From assembly GCA_009767595.1 (NCBI GenBank), contig VSDK01001392.1, positions 295,268-359,267 of the forward strand: DNA of 64,000 bases, in the 5' to 3' direction. The stretch is from Symbiodinium kawagutii (Eukaryota > Sar > Dinophyceae > Suessiales > Symbiodiniaceae). Position 1 is the first letter of the stretch. Every line of letters starts with the position of its first letter. The position numbers and the translations under genes are program-made. Shown in pieces: positions 1 through 12,256 of this stretch. A model generated the notes under the pieces. That model was not told where the DNA came from. It worked only from the letters and a program-made list of their open reading frames with translations, and searched no databases.

Positions 1-248
1 TCACCATCATCATCATCATCATCGTCATCATCATCAACATCATCATCATCACCATCACCATCATCACCATCATCATCACCATCATCATCAACATCATCAT
101 CATCACCATCATCATCGTCATCATCATCATCATCGTCATTATCATCAACATCATCATCATCACCATCATCATCATCATGATCATCGTCATCATCACCATC
201 ATCATCGTCATCATCATCAACATCATCATCGTCATCATCGTCATCATC

Positions 249-279
<31 letters not shown>

Positions 280-607
280 TCGTCATCATCATCATCGTCA
301 TCATCATCATCATCGTCATCATCATCAACATCATCATCATCACCATCACCATCATCATCATCATCGTCATCATCATCAACATCATCATCATCACCATCAC
401 CATCACCATCATCATCACCATCATCATCACCATCATCGTCATCATCATCATCATCATCGTCATCATCGTCATCATCATCATCATCATCGTCATCATCATC
501 ACCATCATCATCATCACCATCATCATCATCCTCATCATCATCATCATCATCCTAACATCATCATCATCATCACCACCATCATCATCATCATCATCATCAC
601 CATCACC
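1..607. repeat. (CAT)n microsatellite, interrupted
   Basis: The first 607 bases are almost pure CAT/ATC trinucleotide repeat, with scattered CGT, CAC and CAA variants. The variants occur as whole trinucleotides, so the frame is kept and open frames of poly-Ile, poly-Ser or poly-His type arise. I treat those as artefacts. The repeat continues beyond the left edge of the window. Confidence 0.95.
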
Positions 608-3600
608 TGACAATTTTTTCATGAAACGACCGTCAGCTTGGCCGTGGCGATCGCTCGCCAGGCTGCCATGAAGCCAACGAAGCCGGCGGTGGAAGAGTGG
701 GGGACCTTGGCTGGCGGCAGAGGGCTAGGGTGGAAGGGGTGGCTGCTTCTGTCCGAACCTAACGTTATTGCAGAACCTTGGATTTACAAGGTTGTAAGAG
801 CAGAGAAAGGGGAGATACTTGTCAGGGCTTCATTTCCAAGTTCCATGTTAGTGTTCTGGACATGTCAATCAAGAGGAGCGATTTCCCCAGAGTCCACCAG
901 CAATGAATACGTTCGCAGCGAAGCCTTTCCGCATGATCAAACTTCTGTGCAGGGTTGTGGTTGTTTTTGTTTTTGTTCTTGTTCTTGTTCTTGTTGTTCT
1001 ACTTTCCCGACCTCAAAACCCCCAAGCCCAAAAGCCGAACGCATAAATCATTTAGTATAAGCAAGTGATTTGTAGTTTATCTCAACCATGTTGACTTGGC
1101 GCGAGATCCGCAGTTGCACTGTCTAAATATTGGTAATAGTAATTGGCGAAAGTGGCGTTGGGGCGAAAAGGTAGAAAGACCATAGCCGGTCGGTAGCATA
1201 CATGTATTAGTTGATTGGTGATGATGGTTGGTCACATGATATTATGTTCTCTTTTCAAACTATATATATATATATTTAATATTTTATCAACAGATCGTTT
1301 CAAACTAAATAGTGCCGTTCTTTGAAACTATATTTGACATATTTACACAATCTAGTTAAACATTGTTGAACTATTTAACACATTTAACATGAAACAGTTC
1401 GGAATTAACAGATAGTCTCATGGTGAACCAACATTGAGCGGCCCAATCAATTTCTGGGCCCTCCGACTTGGCTACCAGAAACCAAGGGTCATCAGCATCG
1501 GTAGATCCTCTGTGCGACGCATCCTATGATTGTTGTAATTTTGCCAGTGTTCAGCCAAGCCAACCACTTACCAACCATTTCTCCAACATTGACCAGCCAT
1601 TTACCAACCCTTCACCGGCCATTTGCCAACCATTTCTCCACCATAAACCAGCCATCTACCAACACCTTTCCCAACCCTTTGCCGATGATAGTCCTTGCCC
1701 CAGCTGCTGCTGTATGCGTCTCTTTCCGAGTCGCCGAGTTCGTTCGTTTCATTGGTCTTGCGCCGAGGCCTTTGTACGACTGTTCGCAGCCCAGCCGTTG
1801 ATCGATGGCGCCAAGCCTGGGGAGTGAGCAGTAATGCTGGATGATGACTGACTGGTTGGTTGGGAAACCATGGGATTTTCTATCCTTAACTATGGTTAAA
1901 CATGTGGTTTACTATGGGGATACGAACCAACAAAGGCTGCTTGGTGGTTGCAAAGATTTCTTACAGGGGATTGAAGTGGTTCAAAGGAGATGATAACCAA
2001 CAGTTATGGTTAAACAACCACTAGTTGTTGCTTTCAATCATTGTTTTATGCTTTCAAATGTACCAGTAAATGTTTGGTTGGTTGACTTGCCCCTTTTCAT
2101 AGGGGTGGTTCAACCACCAACGAGTAATGATTGATGATGACTAATAGTGATTGTGCAGGGTCAATGATGATGATACAATTGTGATCCAAAAGGATGAATG
2201 GTGATCAATGATTAATGGTGATTACTCATGTTTGAAGGTGATGGTAAACAGTAAAGATCACCAGTAAGTGGATTTTGTCCACTACCAAATGGACTGCAGT
2301 GTCAGTATTTGATCACGTTGAGCTATGTCAGCCATGACTCATGACTTTTTTTTAAATGGGTTCTTGAGATCAGACTGACATCTCCCATGTTGGGATTGTC
2401 CTCCAAAAGCAGTGATAGAGATGGATCTGTTGCTTTGTCCGAGTAATCAACTATCGTGAAACATTCCATACAACAGTCGGAATTCATAGGTCTATTGATA
2501 CCGCTCAAGTGAGTAGTGGTACGGGTAGTGGTAGAGGTAGTGGCGGTAACAGCAAGAGCAAGAGCAGCAGCAGCAGGAGGAGCAGGAGCAGCAGTAGGAG
2601 TAGGAGTAGGAGAAGTAGTGGGGGGAAGTAAGAGTAGTAGGTAGAAAGGTTTGGTAGTAATCAGTGTTGCTGCTTCGGTCGCTGGTGCCTAACATTACTT
2701 GTATACTATCAAGACTAAACGATGTTGGTCAACACTTTCCACTACCATTAATTACCAATATCTATATACAATATCAGCATTTAAAACGCAGTACAAAATT
2801 GATCTGCACCATTTTTATTCAATAGTAACCATGGTATGATAAAGCAACAACTTAAACAACTTCGATTCACCATCATTATTAATCATGATGAATCATCCCT
2901 AGCCACAATTAACCCTTGCAGTCATTACTATTAGCTGATAGTGATCACCCTGTTGCCATGGAATCGTGGTTATCCATCATTTGCCATCATTAACACTTAT
3001 CTCATGATTTTAGCCATTCTTCATCATCATGTTTTGATTAGATCATACTGCACATCCTATGATATTTAAGTTCTAGCCATGATTAATCATTATTCGCCAT
3101 CAGTAAGCATTCGATCTTCATTACCAGCTAAAAATCATCCACCCGAAGTATCGGGGTTCATTATTAACCATGTTGCTTTTCATTTTCACCATCATTTCAA
3201 TCACTAATCAGTCATCATTTTAACTCAAACATCATCATTTACCACTGCTAATCATCGCTGGTAAATGGTTTAGTGGTCCCCCAATTTAACGCAGACTCAC
3301 CCGTTGGTCCCCCATGGTTGAGCTCCGCGCTTTGAAAGACTCAACGGCCACTGGCCACAAAGCGTCGGCTTTGTCGACTCAGGTCGCACGGGGTGGCCTC
3401 ACGACTGGAAGTCCTGGGGAGAGAACAAGCAGGAGCCACGGGTTGGAATCTACTACGAGTAGTGTACTTAATTATTGTTATACTAGTACTAGTGTACGTA
3501 GCAATTCTCGTAATGTTGCTTTATTTTAGTGTTATTGCTACTATTTTTGTACTTATTATTCGTAGGATTGCTACTAGTGATTAGTATCAATTGCTCAATT

Positions 3601-4156
3601 GTATATGATGCACATGTGGATGTTGAAACGGCTTCATCTCGCGACGAACCATGGCCATTCTTGGTGGGACGGCCAATGGAGAAATCCTTTCTTATTTTTT
3701 GGAAGCACCGGTATAGCGATCAGTAATTTAGAACTAGAATTACATGAAGAAGTATAAGCACCAACACTGTTTCATGGTGAATTGAAGGCCCAGGGCTGTT
3801 TTTTCAAAGGTGGAGAATTGCCATCTTTGCCCTTGTGGGGGGGCCACTGACTCTACCAAACTTTGAGAGGCGAGGCGCAGCATCACAGCGCCGGCCTCAG
3901 GAGTTCTGCTGCTCCAACTACGCGCGTGGCTGCAAGGACCCGCGAGAATCGTCCAGGGATGTTTCCAGGAGAGGAAGAGAAACACCAGCTATTTCTGTTC
4001 ATTTTAAGACTTGATCAAATTCTTTCAAATTATGTTTTCTTACTCAAAATCATTGACATATATGATATCATATGGGATGATTTGGATGTACACCTTCATT
4101 CATTTCACCCCCTACACCATACATGTCACCCTTGGTTTTTCGTTGCTTGAGTCGTG
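608..4156. other. Non-coding, word-biased DNA with two GC-rich islands
   Basis: Most of this block is built from short ATG/TGATGG-type words on one strand (about 1850-2300) and then the complementary CCATCA-type words (about 2850-3250). A purine-rich AGC/AGG/TAG stretch lies at about 2515-2650. Two GC-rich islands, about 635-760 and 3310-3450, each have an open plus-strand frame and could be exons. At 3380-3440 one frame reads GWPHDWKSWGENKQEP, but the strand and frame are not certain. I see no complete gene. Confidence 0.6.
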
Positions 4157-4315
4157 ATGACACCAAGCGACGAGGACAAGAGCGGTCTGCACGCTGAGAC
4201 CCTGAAGACCGTTCCAGTGCTGATCCCCGGCGCGGCCTCCGAAAGCCCCGCCTCGCTGTCGTTGCCCACCGTGACGGAGCCCTTCGATTGCCAGGCCGCA
4301 CTGCCAAACCTGTGA
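4157..4315 (+). CDS. Candidate coding exon or small ORF with DCQAALPNL end (unrecognised)
   Basis: A GC-rich island in AT-rich DNA has a 52-codon frame that starts at ATG 4157, just after an in-frame stop, and ends at TGA 4313-4315. Charged, non-repetitive residues (MTPSDEDKSGLHAETLK) and strong GC bias make it look translated. It ends in EPFDCQAALPNL. In many dinoflagellate predicted proteins I recall a Cys motif of the form DC-x-A, then Trp, then K-x2-WCC; this is recollection, not a database result. A WCC segment lies 0.9 kb downstream at 5224-5285. A GT at 4311 could be a donor, but the phases do not join directly, so an intermediate exon would be required. Function unknown. Confidence 0.35.
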   Translation: MTPSDEDKSGLHAETLKTVPVLIPGAASESPASLSLPTVTEPFDCQAALPNL

Positions 4316-5223
4316 CGTTGAGATGGGTACCCACCAGCCCAGTTGATAACGATCGTTATGGCTGGTAGTTGAGAATGACATTATCTAACGGTACTGTCCA
4401 TAATTAGTGGTTATGCATGAGGTAACTAATAATTGTTTATAGTGGTTACTAATGGTCAATAACGGCATTATCCGCCATTAACCGAGCTTCACCATGGTGC
4501 ATCGTTTGTGGCGACTCTGCGCCTGCCAGGTGGATCTGGTGAACTGGCACAGTTCGGGAGCCCGTTTGGAGTCGACACGTGCGCTGTTCCTAGGGAAGAG
4601 AACGCCAGTGGTTACTACCAGTAGGGCTTGAAATTGTAATATGAGATACATGTGGTTTAAATGTGATAGAATGCATACGTAAAATATACATATAACCAGG
4701 GCAGATGTGTTTTTCAAAAATACATGTGATATCTACATATCTATGTGTAGTGTGGGTGAAGAGAATTTTTGTGTAGCCAGGGATGGCAGACATCACCACT
4801 TGTTAGGTATCCAACAAGTCCACCTGGTGCTATTGCTTTGTAACGAATCTCTGACCCATGGTGCACCCCACGGTGAGACTGAACAATAGCTGCTGGTTGC
4901 TTGATATGGGCTTAGCTGTGCCACGGCCGGTAGTTTCTGTATGGTGTGGGAGAAGCATGTTCGAATGGATCAGCAGGGTAAAGCCGCGGACTCACCGTTC
5001 AGGCAGCTTGTTGTTGCAATTGTTGCAGGCTTACACTGACCATGCCAGGAAATGCAAATTGACCATTCCAGGAAATCACTAACCCAGCCAGGAGCTACAA
5101 GGTATGAACTGTTCAAGCAACAGCAGCAGCAACGACCACTCTGACGCCTGACCCCCCCTTCCAAGACGAGTCACCGGCAGCAGCGCCCTGCCAGCATCAA
5201 CCCACTGTCGCCATGGCCTCGAG
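4316..5223. other. Possible intron with a further exon-like island
   Basis: This stretch is AT-rich apart from an island at about 4495-4621. There a plus-strand frame reads FVATLRLPGGSGELAQFG and ends in a stop at 4621. It might be another exon of the same gene; the other strand is also partly open. Confidence 0.3.
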
Positions 5224-5285
5224 GCTGGAAGTCCGAGAAGCAATCCTGGTGCTGTCAGAACAAGGACGTGGCCTGTGCCGCCCAG
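5224..5285 (+). CDS. Candidate exon encoding a WCC cysteine motif
   Basis: After an AG at 5222-5223 the frame reads WKSEKQSWCCQNKDVACAAQ, followed by GTGCGA, a possible donor. The W-x3-K-x2-WCC-x6-C pattern resembles a short cysteine module I associate with dinoflagellate predicted proteins, whose role is not known to me. Other frames of this GC-rich island (5130-5340) are also open, so the frame choice rests on the motif. Confidence 0.35.
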
Positions 5286-5354
5286 GTGCGACGACCTCGT
5301 GGTGCGAACAGATTGACGTCTTAGATCACTTTCTCCGGGCATGTTGTGTGATGT

Positions 5355-5456
5355 GTATATATATTTTATATATTGAGTTATATTATATTTTTTAAATATA
5401 TAATAATATATATATATATATTAAATGCTATACATATATATATATATATTATTATA
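5355..5456. repeat. AT-rich (TA)n tract
   Basis: About 100 bases of alternating TA and short TTA/ATA words, followed by GT-rich sequence. No gene signal. Confidence 0.8.
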
Positions 5457-6239
5457 TTATATGATATTTGTGTGTCTGTGTCTCTTGACTATGTTGTTCA
5501 TTGCAAGTGTAGATATCATTGCTATCGAATCAAGTACAGAATCAAGTACAGCCATCGTTCTTGTTCTTGTTGTCGTTGTTTGTAGTTGTAATTGGTGTTG
5601 GATGACACCCTCCTGTCCGACTGTCTCTGGACTTTGCACGACCACCGTTTGAGATGTCTACACCACAATCTTCCGTGAACTTTGCAAGTGGCTAGAAAAC
5701 GTCGAAGATTGATAAAGTGTAAATGATGAGGATGGGTCAAGAATCAATTGGTGATGACTGATAGTACGCAGCTGATGACATCATGGTAAACATCTTTTTT
5801 AAAGTGGGGTCAGGCCTTTCCAGAACTTGCATCAAATCTACCAGCCTACCTCAGGACTGTGTGGACGACCACCCAGTACAAGTTGGTTTATAACCAGGGT
5901 CACTGCTAGTTATGGTAGATCAAACTGCAGAGAAATGGCTTATAAACCAGGTTACAACTAGGCTACCCCACCTTGTAGATATGTATTCCGATGGCTACTG
6001 CCAATGCCAGGATGCGGATCGTTATGCCAATGATGGAATATTTAACACTTCTGCGAGGGAGATTTGGAAGCGGCTTGCTAGATGATCCCCCGCCATGGGC
6101 ATACATCACAACTACACAAGCGAGACTGCACCGCTCGTGACAGGGAAACTTTGATTGCGACGCAACTTTGCTGCAATCCTGGTTCTTACTTCAGCATGCA
6201 GTAGCGATGGTACTCGGTTGTTGTCGTTCTTGTTTGCTT
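5457..6239. other. Non-coding spacer
   Basis: Mixed-composition DNA with many stops in all frames. Short GTT-rich stretches foreshadow the adjoining TTG repeat. No supported gene. Confidence 0.5.
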
Positions 6240-6392
6240 TGCTGTTGTTGTTGTTGTTGTTGCTGTTGTTGTTGCTGCTGTTGTTGTTGTGGTTGTTGTT
6301 GTGGTTGTTGTGGTTGTTGTGGTTGTTGTTGCTGTTGTTGTTGCTGTTGTTGTTGTTGTTGTGGTTGTTGCTGTTGTTGTTGTTGTTGTTGC

Positions 6393-6435
<43 letters not shown>

Positions 6436-6632
6436 ATTGTTGTTGTTGTTGTTGTTGTTGTCGTTGTTGTTGTTATTGTTGTTGTTGTTGTTGTTGTTGT
6501 CATTGTCGTTGTTGTTGTTGTTATTGTTGTTGTTGTTGTTGTTGTTGTCGTTGTTGTTGTTATTGTTGTTGTTGTTGTCGTTGTTGTCATTGTCGTTGTT
6601 GTTGTTGTTGTGGTTGTTGTGCGGTTGTTGTT
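6240..6632. repeat. (TTG)n microsatellite
   Basis: Nearly 400 bases of TTG/TGT trinucleotides with TGC, TGG, TCG and TAT variants. All frames stay open, giving poly-Leu, poly-Cys, poly-Val, poly-Asn and poly-Thr frames on both strands. Five overlapping homopolymeric frames from one repeat argue that none is a real protein. Confidence 0.95.
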
Positions 6633-6735
6633 TTTGGGTCGTCATGGGACCATCCAATGTGATTCTGATTTGTAACAAAACAGTACAAAAATTGGCTTCA
6701 TCTACAACCAGGGTCGCACATGAACGTCACAGACA

Positions 6736-6773
6736 AAGTGTTTTGAGGTATGATACGACGCCTCAAAACACTT
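6736..6773. other. Perfect 13-bp inverted repeat (hairpin)
   Basis: AAGTGTTTTGAGG at 6736-6748 is matched exactly by its reverse complement at 6761-6773, with a 12-base loop. A smaller palindrome, TATCATGATA, follows immediately. It could be a small foldback remnant or an RNA hairpin; no neighbouring gene is evident. Confidence 0.7.
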
Positions 6774-7662
6774 AGTATCATGATACGTTTTCACCTCGGG
6801 AATATCACTATGAGGCCCCCAACAGCCAGCAGCTACCAAGGACGACTAACCAACTGACCAAGGTGTCCAAGCAGCATAGGAGGTCACCATAGGAAGGAGG
6901 GCAACCACCATGGGAAGTCACCCTTGATGCTCCAAGCGCCTGCAGATTTCCACCATTTCGAGGCTGGTGTGGTGGACAGTTGGAAGGCACAGAAGAAGGA
7001 CGCCACCGCAGGGCCACGGGCCCTGCAGACTGGTCCTGATGCACGAGATGTACGCATGGCATATAGTTATAGTATGTTATAGTACGCGATATTTCTTTGA
7101 GTTAACTAATGGGAGGTACCACCCAAATAACCCCAACAAAAATCAACATATATTTTTGTTGGTTAACTAATAGTAGGTAACTTAGGTAGTAACATGTACG
7201 AACTACTCTCGTCGGGTTCGTTGATATTGCTGGGTGGGACCTTTTTTTTCAGAAAACATGTGGTGAACTTAAAACTGGTATTCGCGTGATATTGGTGGGT
7301 TAGCACAAATGATTGACCGTTCATTGTTGATTTAGACCATGCTGTTTGTTAAGCATCTGTCAATGCTCAACGCCGCAACGCCCAGTTTTTCGGACACAAA
7401 TGTGGGTCGATCAAAATGGTTGTTTAAAAGCTGTTGCAGGTCTAATGAACTGGGAGTAACTAGCACCAGATTATCGCTGCTCCGTAGGTAGCTTCAATGA
7501 ATGGACGCCATGAACTGCTGGCAAATGACAAGCAGCAACGACGTGTTACCAACGTAGGGCATCAACGGGGTGATCAGGGCTGCACCATGGCGTATCCCGC
7601 CGGCGGTGACTCTTGACGACCATGGGGGATTAGTGAACGATGATGGAATCATGATCAATATC
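6774..7662. other. Non-coding DNA with two GC-rich islands
   Basis: Islands at about 6950-7040 and 7500-7630 have open plus-strand frames (for example GVIRAAPWRIPPAVTLDD at about 7563-7616) and may be exons. No consistent splice pattern was found. The rest is AT-rich without signal. Confidence 0.35.
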
Positions 7663-7763
7663 ACCATCAATGAATCAATCAATCAATCTATGAATCTATC
7701 AATCTATCAACCTATCAATCTATGAATCTATCAATCTATCAATCATCTATCTATCTATCTATC

Positions 7764-7834
<71 letters not shown>

Positions 7835-7840
7835 ATACCC

Positions 7841-7885
<45 letters not shown>
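7663..7885. repeat. (ATCT)n tetranucleotide microsatellite
   Basis: It begins as ATCA/ATCT words and becomes a clean ATCT array from about 7744, with one TTAT and one ATATACCC interruption. The ATATACCC interruption recurs at the array end, which suggests slippage duplicated a block. Confidence 0.95.
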
Positions 7886-7886
<1 letters not shown>

Positions 7887-7954
7887 ATACCCCCGTTGAA
7901 ATACCAACTACAGAAGGCAGGGTCTTAGGTCAACAACAAACTGTTTTTCCATTA

Positions 7955-8860
7955 CTGTTTTGTAGAAAATAAGGTAGACAGCACATTTCATTCTGTAGCA
8001 CATCATCAGATGTACGAGCTCTTGTCTGTTTTTAATCTATACCATTTCATTTTGTAGTGATGAAAAGTGATTGATCATGAAGGATCCAGTTTTTGGCAAT
8101 TTCATTTTGTAGAGGTCCCCAATTCCGAGTCATATTTTCAGGAAACGTTTTGTAGAGCAGGTCACTAAAAAAACGCTAACTTGATTTTCCTTGATCGTAT
8201 CTTTTATCCTCCTTCCTGTTTGCGCCACAGAATGTACGGGGTTGAGTCCTGTACAAACCTGTTTTCAGAATGATCGCAAAAGTCGTCATCGAGCTGTGTG
8301 GCATTGGGTGCGGATGGGTTGGTTGGTTTCTGTTTCTGCACAAAAAGTGCATGCCAAAAAGACAGAGAAAAACCAAGAACGCCAAAAGAACAGAGAAAGA
8401 CCAAGAAAAAACATCAACATATTCCACTGGGCAAACTTCACTCAAAGCCACCAAAAGCAGTATACGTGCAAACAGAGAAAGATCAAGAAAGAAAAAACAT
8501 CAACACATTCCAAAGCGTGTGCTGTTGTCAGTCTTCAGGGACTTCATTCTCTAGAAGCAATGGTTCATCCGTGTTCATCATATCCATTTGCTACAAAAAG
8601 TTTCTTCGTTTACAATGCATCAATTTCATCTTCACTACAAATTGTTTCTGTTTTGTAATGTTGTCGGACAATTATATGATTATATAGAATTCACTACAAA
8701 ATGATTTATCATTTACCCATGGTGTCCTGACATCCCGGTAAAAAAAATGTGGCTGAACATTTTGTAGAGAGAAGTTGTAATGATAATCGATGTTGTGATA
8801 TGTTATGATATTTCATTTTGTAGTGAGGTGTCATGTCAAGGTACCTTTTTTTGTAGTACT
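7955..8860. other. Cluster of TTTTGTAG words
   Basis: The octamer TTTTGTAG or a one-base variant occurs about a dozen times in 0.9 kb on both strands, for example near 7957, 8048, 8102, 8147, 8760, 8817 and 8850, and as CTACAAAA near 8590 and 8693. It is often preceded by CA and followed by AG or TG. Between them lies an A-rich stretch with AGAGAAAGACCAAGAAA repeated three times at 8390-8500. No coding gene is supported. Confidence 0.5.
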
Positions 8861-8932
8861 TCACCTGTGTGCTACCATTTCTGCTGCTACAGAACGTGAT
8901 CACAACATACCCCCTGGAATTTTCACAGGGAT

Positions 8933-8970
8933 GTATATATATATATATATATCTATCTATCTATCTATCA
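8933..8970. repeat. (TA)n-(TCTA)n microsatellite
   Basis: Short TA dinucleotide run passing directly into TCTA tetranucleotides. Confidence 0.9.
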
Positions 8971-11900
8971 TGGTTGCTGATGGTGGAATCAGTGATGGAA
9001 TCAATCAGTGAACCGACCAAGATTGTTGAATCTTAAGTCATGGAACAAACTCACATTTGTGCTGAAAGGGCATGTCTCATGGATATTAACCCATAGGAAC
9101 CCAACAGAAACAACCATAAGTGATGCCTCGTCGGAGTGTTTGCTTATGGCTGGAGATGGACAGCTTTACCCTTTATGAACCCGGTTATTCAACAGCATAG
9201 CCATGGTTAGCCATACCTCATTGCTGCACAAGTGGTATTGATCACTTTCCACTTTCTTAGCGCCATCAAGAAGCACTGGCACTTGCAGATGATTCGGAAA
9301 CCAACAGATGATCATCCTATAACAGCTGATCACCACCCAGCTGCACCAGGACTACTGCTGTTTGTATCAACAGAAAGGTTGCGACTTCGAGGTCAGCCCC
9401 CGAGATAGCCATGGCCAAGGGAACGGTCGCGATGTGTAGCTTGTGATTGTAGCGGTGAATCATGGTTGGATTGTTTGTAATTGTTCCTGATGGGTTGATT
9501 GTTCATGATAGTTAAGTCTGACGATCATGACGTTGGTACATGTTGTGATTACTGTTGGCCGACGTTTGATGCTGAATGGATGACGATGGCGAAGATTCAA
9601 ATGTGTATAGACCATCCTAAATAGGTTACAAGCTCAATAGGCAGTGATTTAGCATCACATCGGTTATGCAAATCCATGCAAAATTGTTGTTTTCAAACGA
9701 AGCTGATGTTTGGGTTCCAGACATCTTATTCCAAGCATCTTATTGTGCACCTATACTACTCCATGTTTTCAGCCGTACCCCTTTGACCATGCTTTTTGAT
9801 TCGGTTGATGACCATCCTTGGAACATATGTCATAATTTCATGCCACGATTGGTCCTTGTCAAAACAGCTGTCAATGTTTAATAACCTATCCAATACCCAG
9901 CATATAAAAATACGCACGTTATACACCTTGCAACTGCTGGCTTTGCCAGCCAAGATTTTTCCGCCAAATGCTTAATTATTGATCATATCCCCTACTGTCA
10001 AGCAGAACTCACCACCATCAACCTACCCCCCAACTGAGAAGAGTCATCCAATTAGTTGATTATTGATGGCATTCCCTGCTATGAAGCAGAGTTCACCACC
10101 ACTAACCTACCCCTCAACTGAGAACGCAATCCAATCGCCAGCAGACGCTTCCAATGCGCGGTGCTGAGGATTGAGGTCGTCCGCTGCGTTTCACCTGAAG
10201 CTGCATGGTTTCCGGCTGGCTGAAATCAGCATCTCGGCACTGAATGGTTGGTCCTTCCAATGGTTAATGATGGTAACATAACAGCAGAGGGTCATTAACC
10301 AGTGGGAGGACCTATGATGGTTGATGATGCTGCATGGTGGAAGATTGCTGAAACAGATGGCTTAACGATTGATGACTGAATTGCAGCGGATGGTCTCTGT
10401 AATGAGTTTAATGATTGGTTGCTGAGTCATCATGATTAAGGGTCAATCATAGGGAAAACCGTTAATTAGTGATAACGATTCTTTTCTTGTAAGAATGCTT
10501 AATGATTGATTGCTGGGAGAATCACGGTTGATAATGGTGAAATACTGGAAAATGAATTACAATGATGGAAAATTCTTGACTACTGACAATCAATGCCTAT
10601 TGATGGTTGATTGTTCCACAGTTTGAAACTATGATAGCTTGATCACTTCAACTAACAGTTGTCCATAACTGTAGAATAAGAATGGCTACTACTTCATGGT
10701 TGACAATGACAGTAGATATATAGTGACCAGAATTAGCGAATTATTGGATAGCAATGATGCCCATTTCGGGCAAATTCAGCACTTCGAGGTGAAGTTATCA
10801 ACACCGATAGCCTCGACTTGGTGCCATGCATCATGCAATCGTGAATATCTTCGCTGGTGGGTTTCAACATGTTTATTTTCCCAATATCTGGATAGTTTAT
10901 TGATTGACTCAGATTTTTCAGAAAGGTTGAAACTGCCAACCTGTCACTTCTTTTTGCGTTTCACCAGCTATTGATACCCACAGATTTAAACAATGCTTAT
11001 GACGGATCATGGGCTTTGTTTACTTCTCCATGGCCCCAAAGATGCTTGGATGATGATTACTTGGAATTTGCAGCGGAGCCAAGGGATTATTAACAAGCTT
11101 GCATATGAAGGTATACATGCAGCTTACAGAATTCTACATTTTACATTGTGTAATCGTATTGTTGTCTCAGTTATGTAAACAATCATCAGTACTTAGTGAT
11201 GGGAAAGCATGGAAAACACTACATCAATGTAACTCATATCGCCCCCAAGGTCGTTATTGCAAGGCTGCAGGGCAGAGACGATTTCAGTTTTGCATTTGCA
11301 TTTGCCTATCCCCTGAAGGAGCCCACCCTAAACCCTGGGAAGTGAGCCCCGTGTCATACACACTCACCCTTCAGCCAACGCCATTTTAGCTTTGCAATGG
11401 TCTAACCCCAAATCTATTGAGGCTTGGTGAGATATTTTCTGTTCATTGCATGCTTCAGGCCAGAGGAAATTTACCTTTGACTTACATGAAGGAGCCAGGC
11501 CAGTGTAACTGCCAGCCAATGGCACCTATATTATATCTCAGTTCAATGTAGTATCACCACTTGATCTCCTGCAGAAATTTGATAGATATTACTTCGGAAA
11601 GGAACAGTGCTCTAGAGCCTTGGACTCATGCAGACCAATGATAAACAATCATGGCTTCAGAGCCTAGTTTACATTCCCCAACAAGGTCGAGCAAGGTTTA
11701 AAGACTAACGTCCACCCTTGGAAGGTAAGGCTTCAGACCTATGATTTAGGGTGTGAACTTCAAAAGACTCAAGGTATCAGTTGTGTAGTTGGAGGAATCA
11801 CAAACCTAACCAGAAGAAATCCGCATTGGATGCCGGAGGACAGCCTCCCCCTAAACTGCATGGATGAACATCCCAACAGCTCGACTGGTGAGGAGGTCGG

Positions 11901-12147
11901 GGTTTTGACCCACAGCCATGCTATATCATGTTTTGTTATATTTTTTCCTATAACCAGGGGAGCATCAGCTGGTCTGTGGATATATCATCCGACATAATAA
12001 GTCTTTATCAGTGGATGAACATTTGGGTTCCCAAACCTTGATTGGCCAATCCCTTCCGGTAGAATCCAGCGGTTCCAGCACGGGCCACCAGCAGCTGTAA
12101 GTTGGCTGGCCTTTCCCACCGAAGTTATGACCAACTTATCACTCCTG
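8971..12147. other. Non-coding, word-biased DNA
   Basis: TGATGG-rich blocks (9400-9560, 10250-10680) alternate with ordinary AT-rich sequence. Short ORFs of 60-96 codons near 9666, 10696 and 11099 lack codon-like composition. Foldback-type words (GGTGGGTTTCAAC near 10856) occur. No gene is supported. Confidence 0.5.
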
Positions 12148-12256
12148 CTTACCCTCCGGCAATCAAACATAGCAATGGCGAATCTACCATTTGTCGATTA
12201 CATAGCTATTGGAATGGTCATGTTCCATTGCTATGTTGGAGTACCCGAGGGTAAGG
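12148..12256. mobile_element. Foldback/MITE-like element, family B copy
   Basis: CTTACCCTCCGG at the left is matched by CCCGAGGGTAAG at the right, and ACATAGCAATGG by CCATTGCTATGT inside it. The arms also resemble the CTCTGGTAAAC-type termini of the copy at 43579. No coding capacity; a non-autonomous DNA element is the likeliest reading. Confidence 0.6.

Noticed and set aside
6112..6775. Poly-Asn, poly-Leu, poly-Cys, poly-Val and poly-Thr open frames
   Set aside because: All derive from the one TTG trinucleotide repeat read in different frames and strands.
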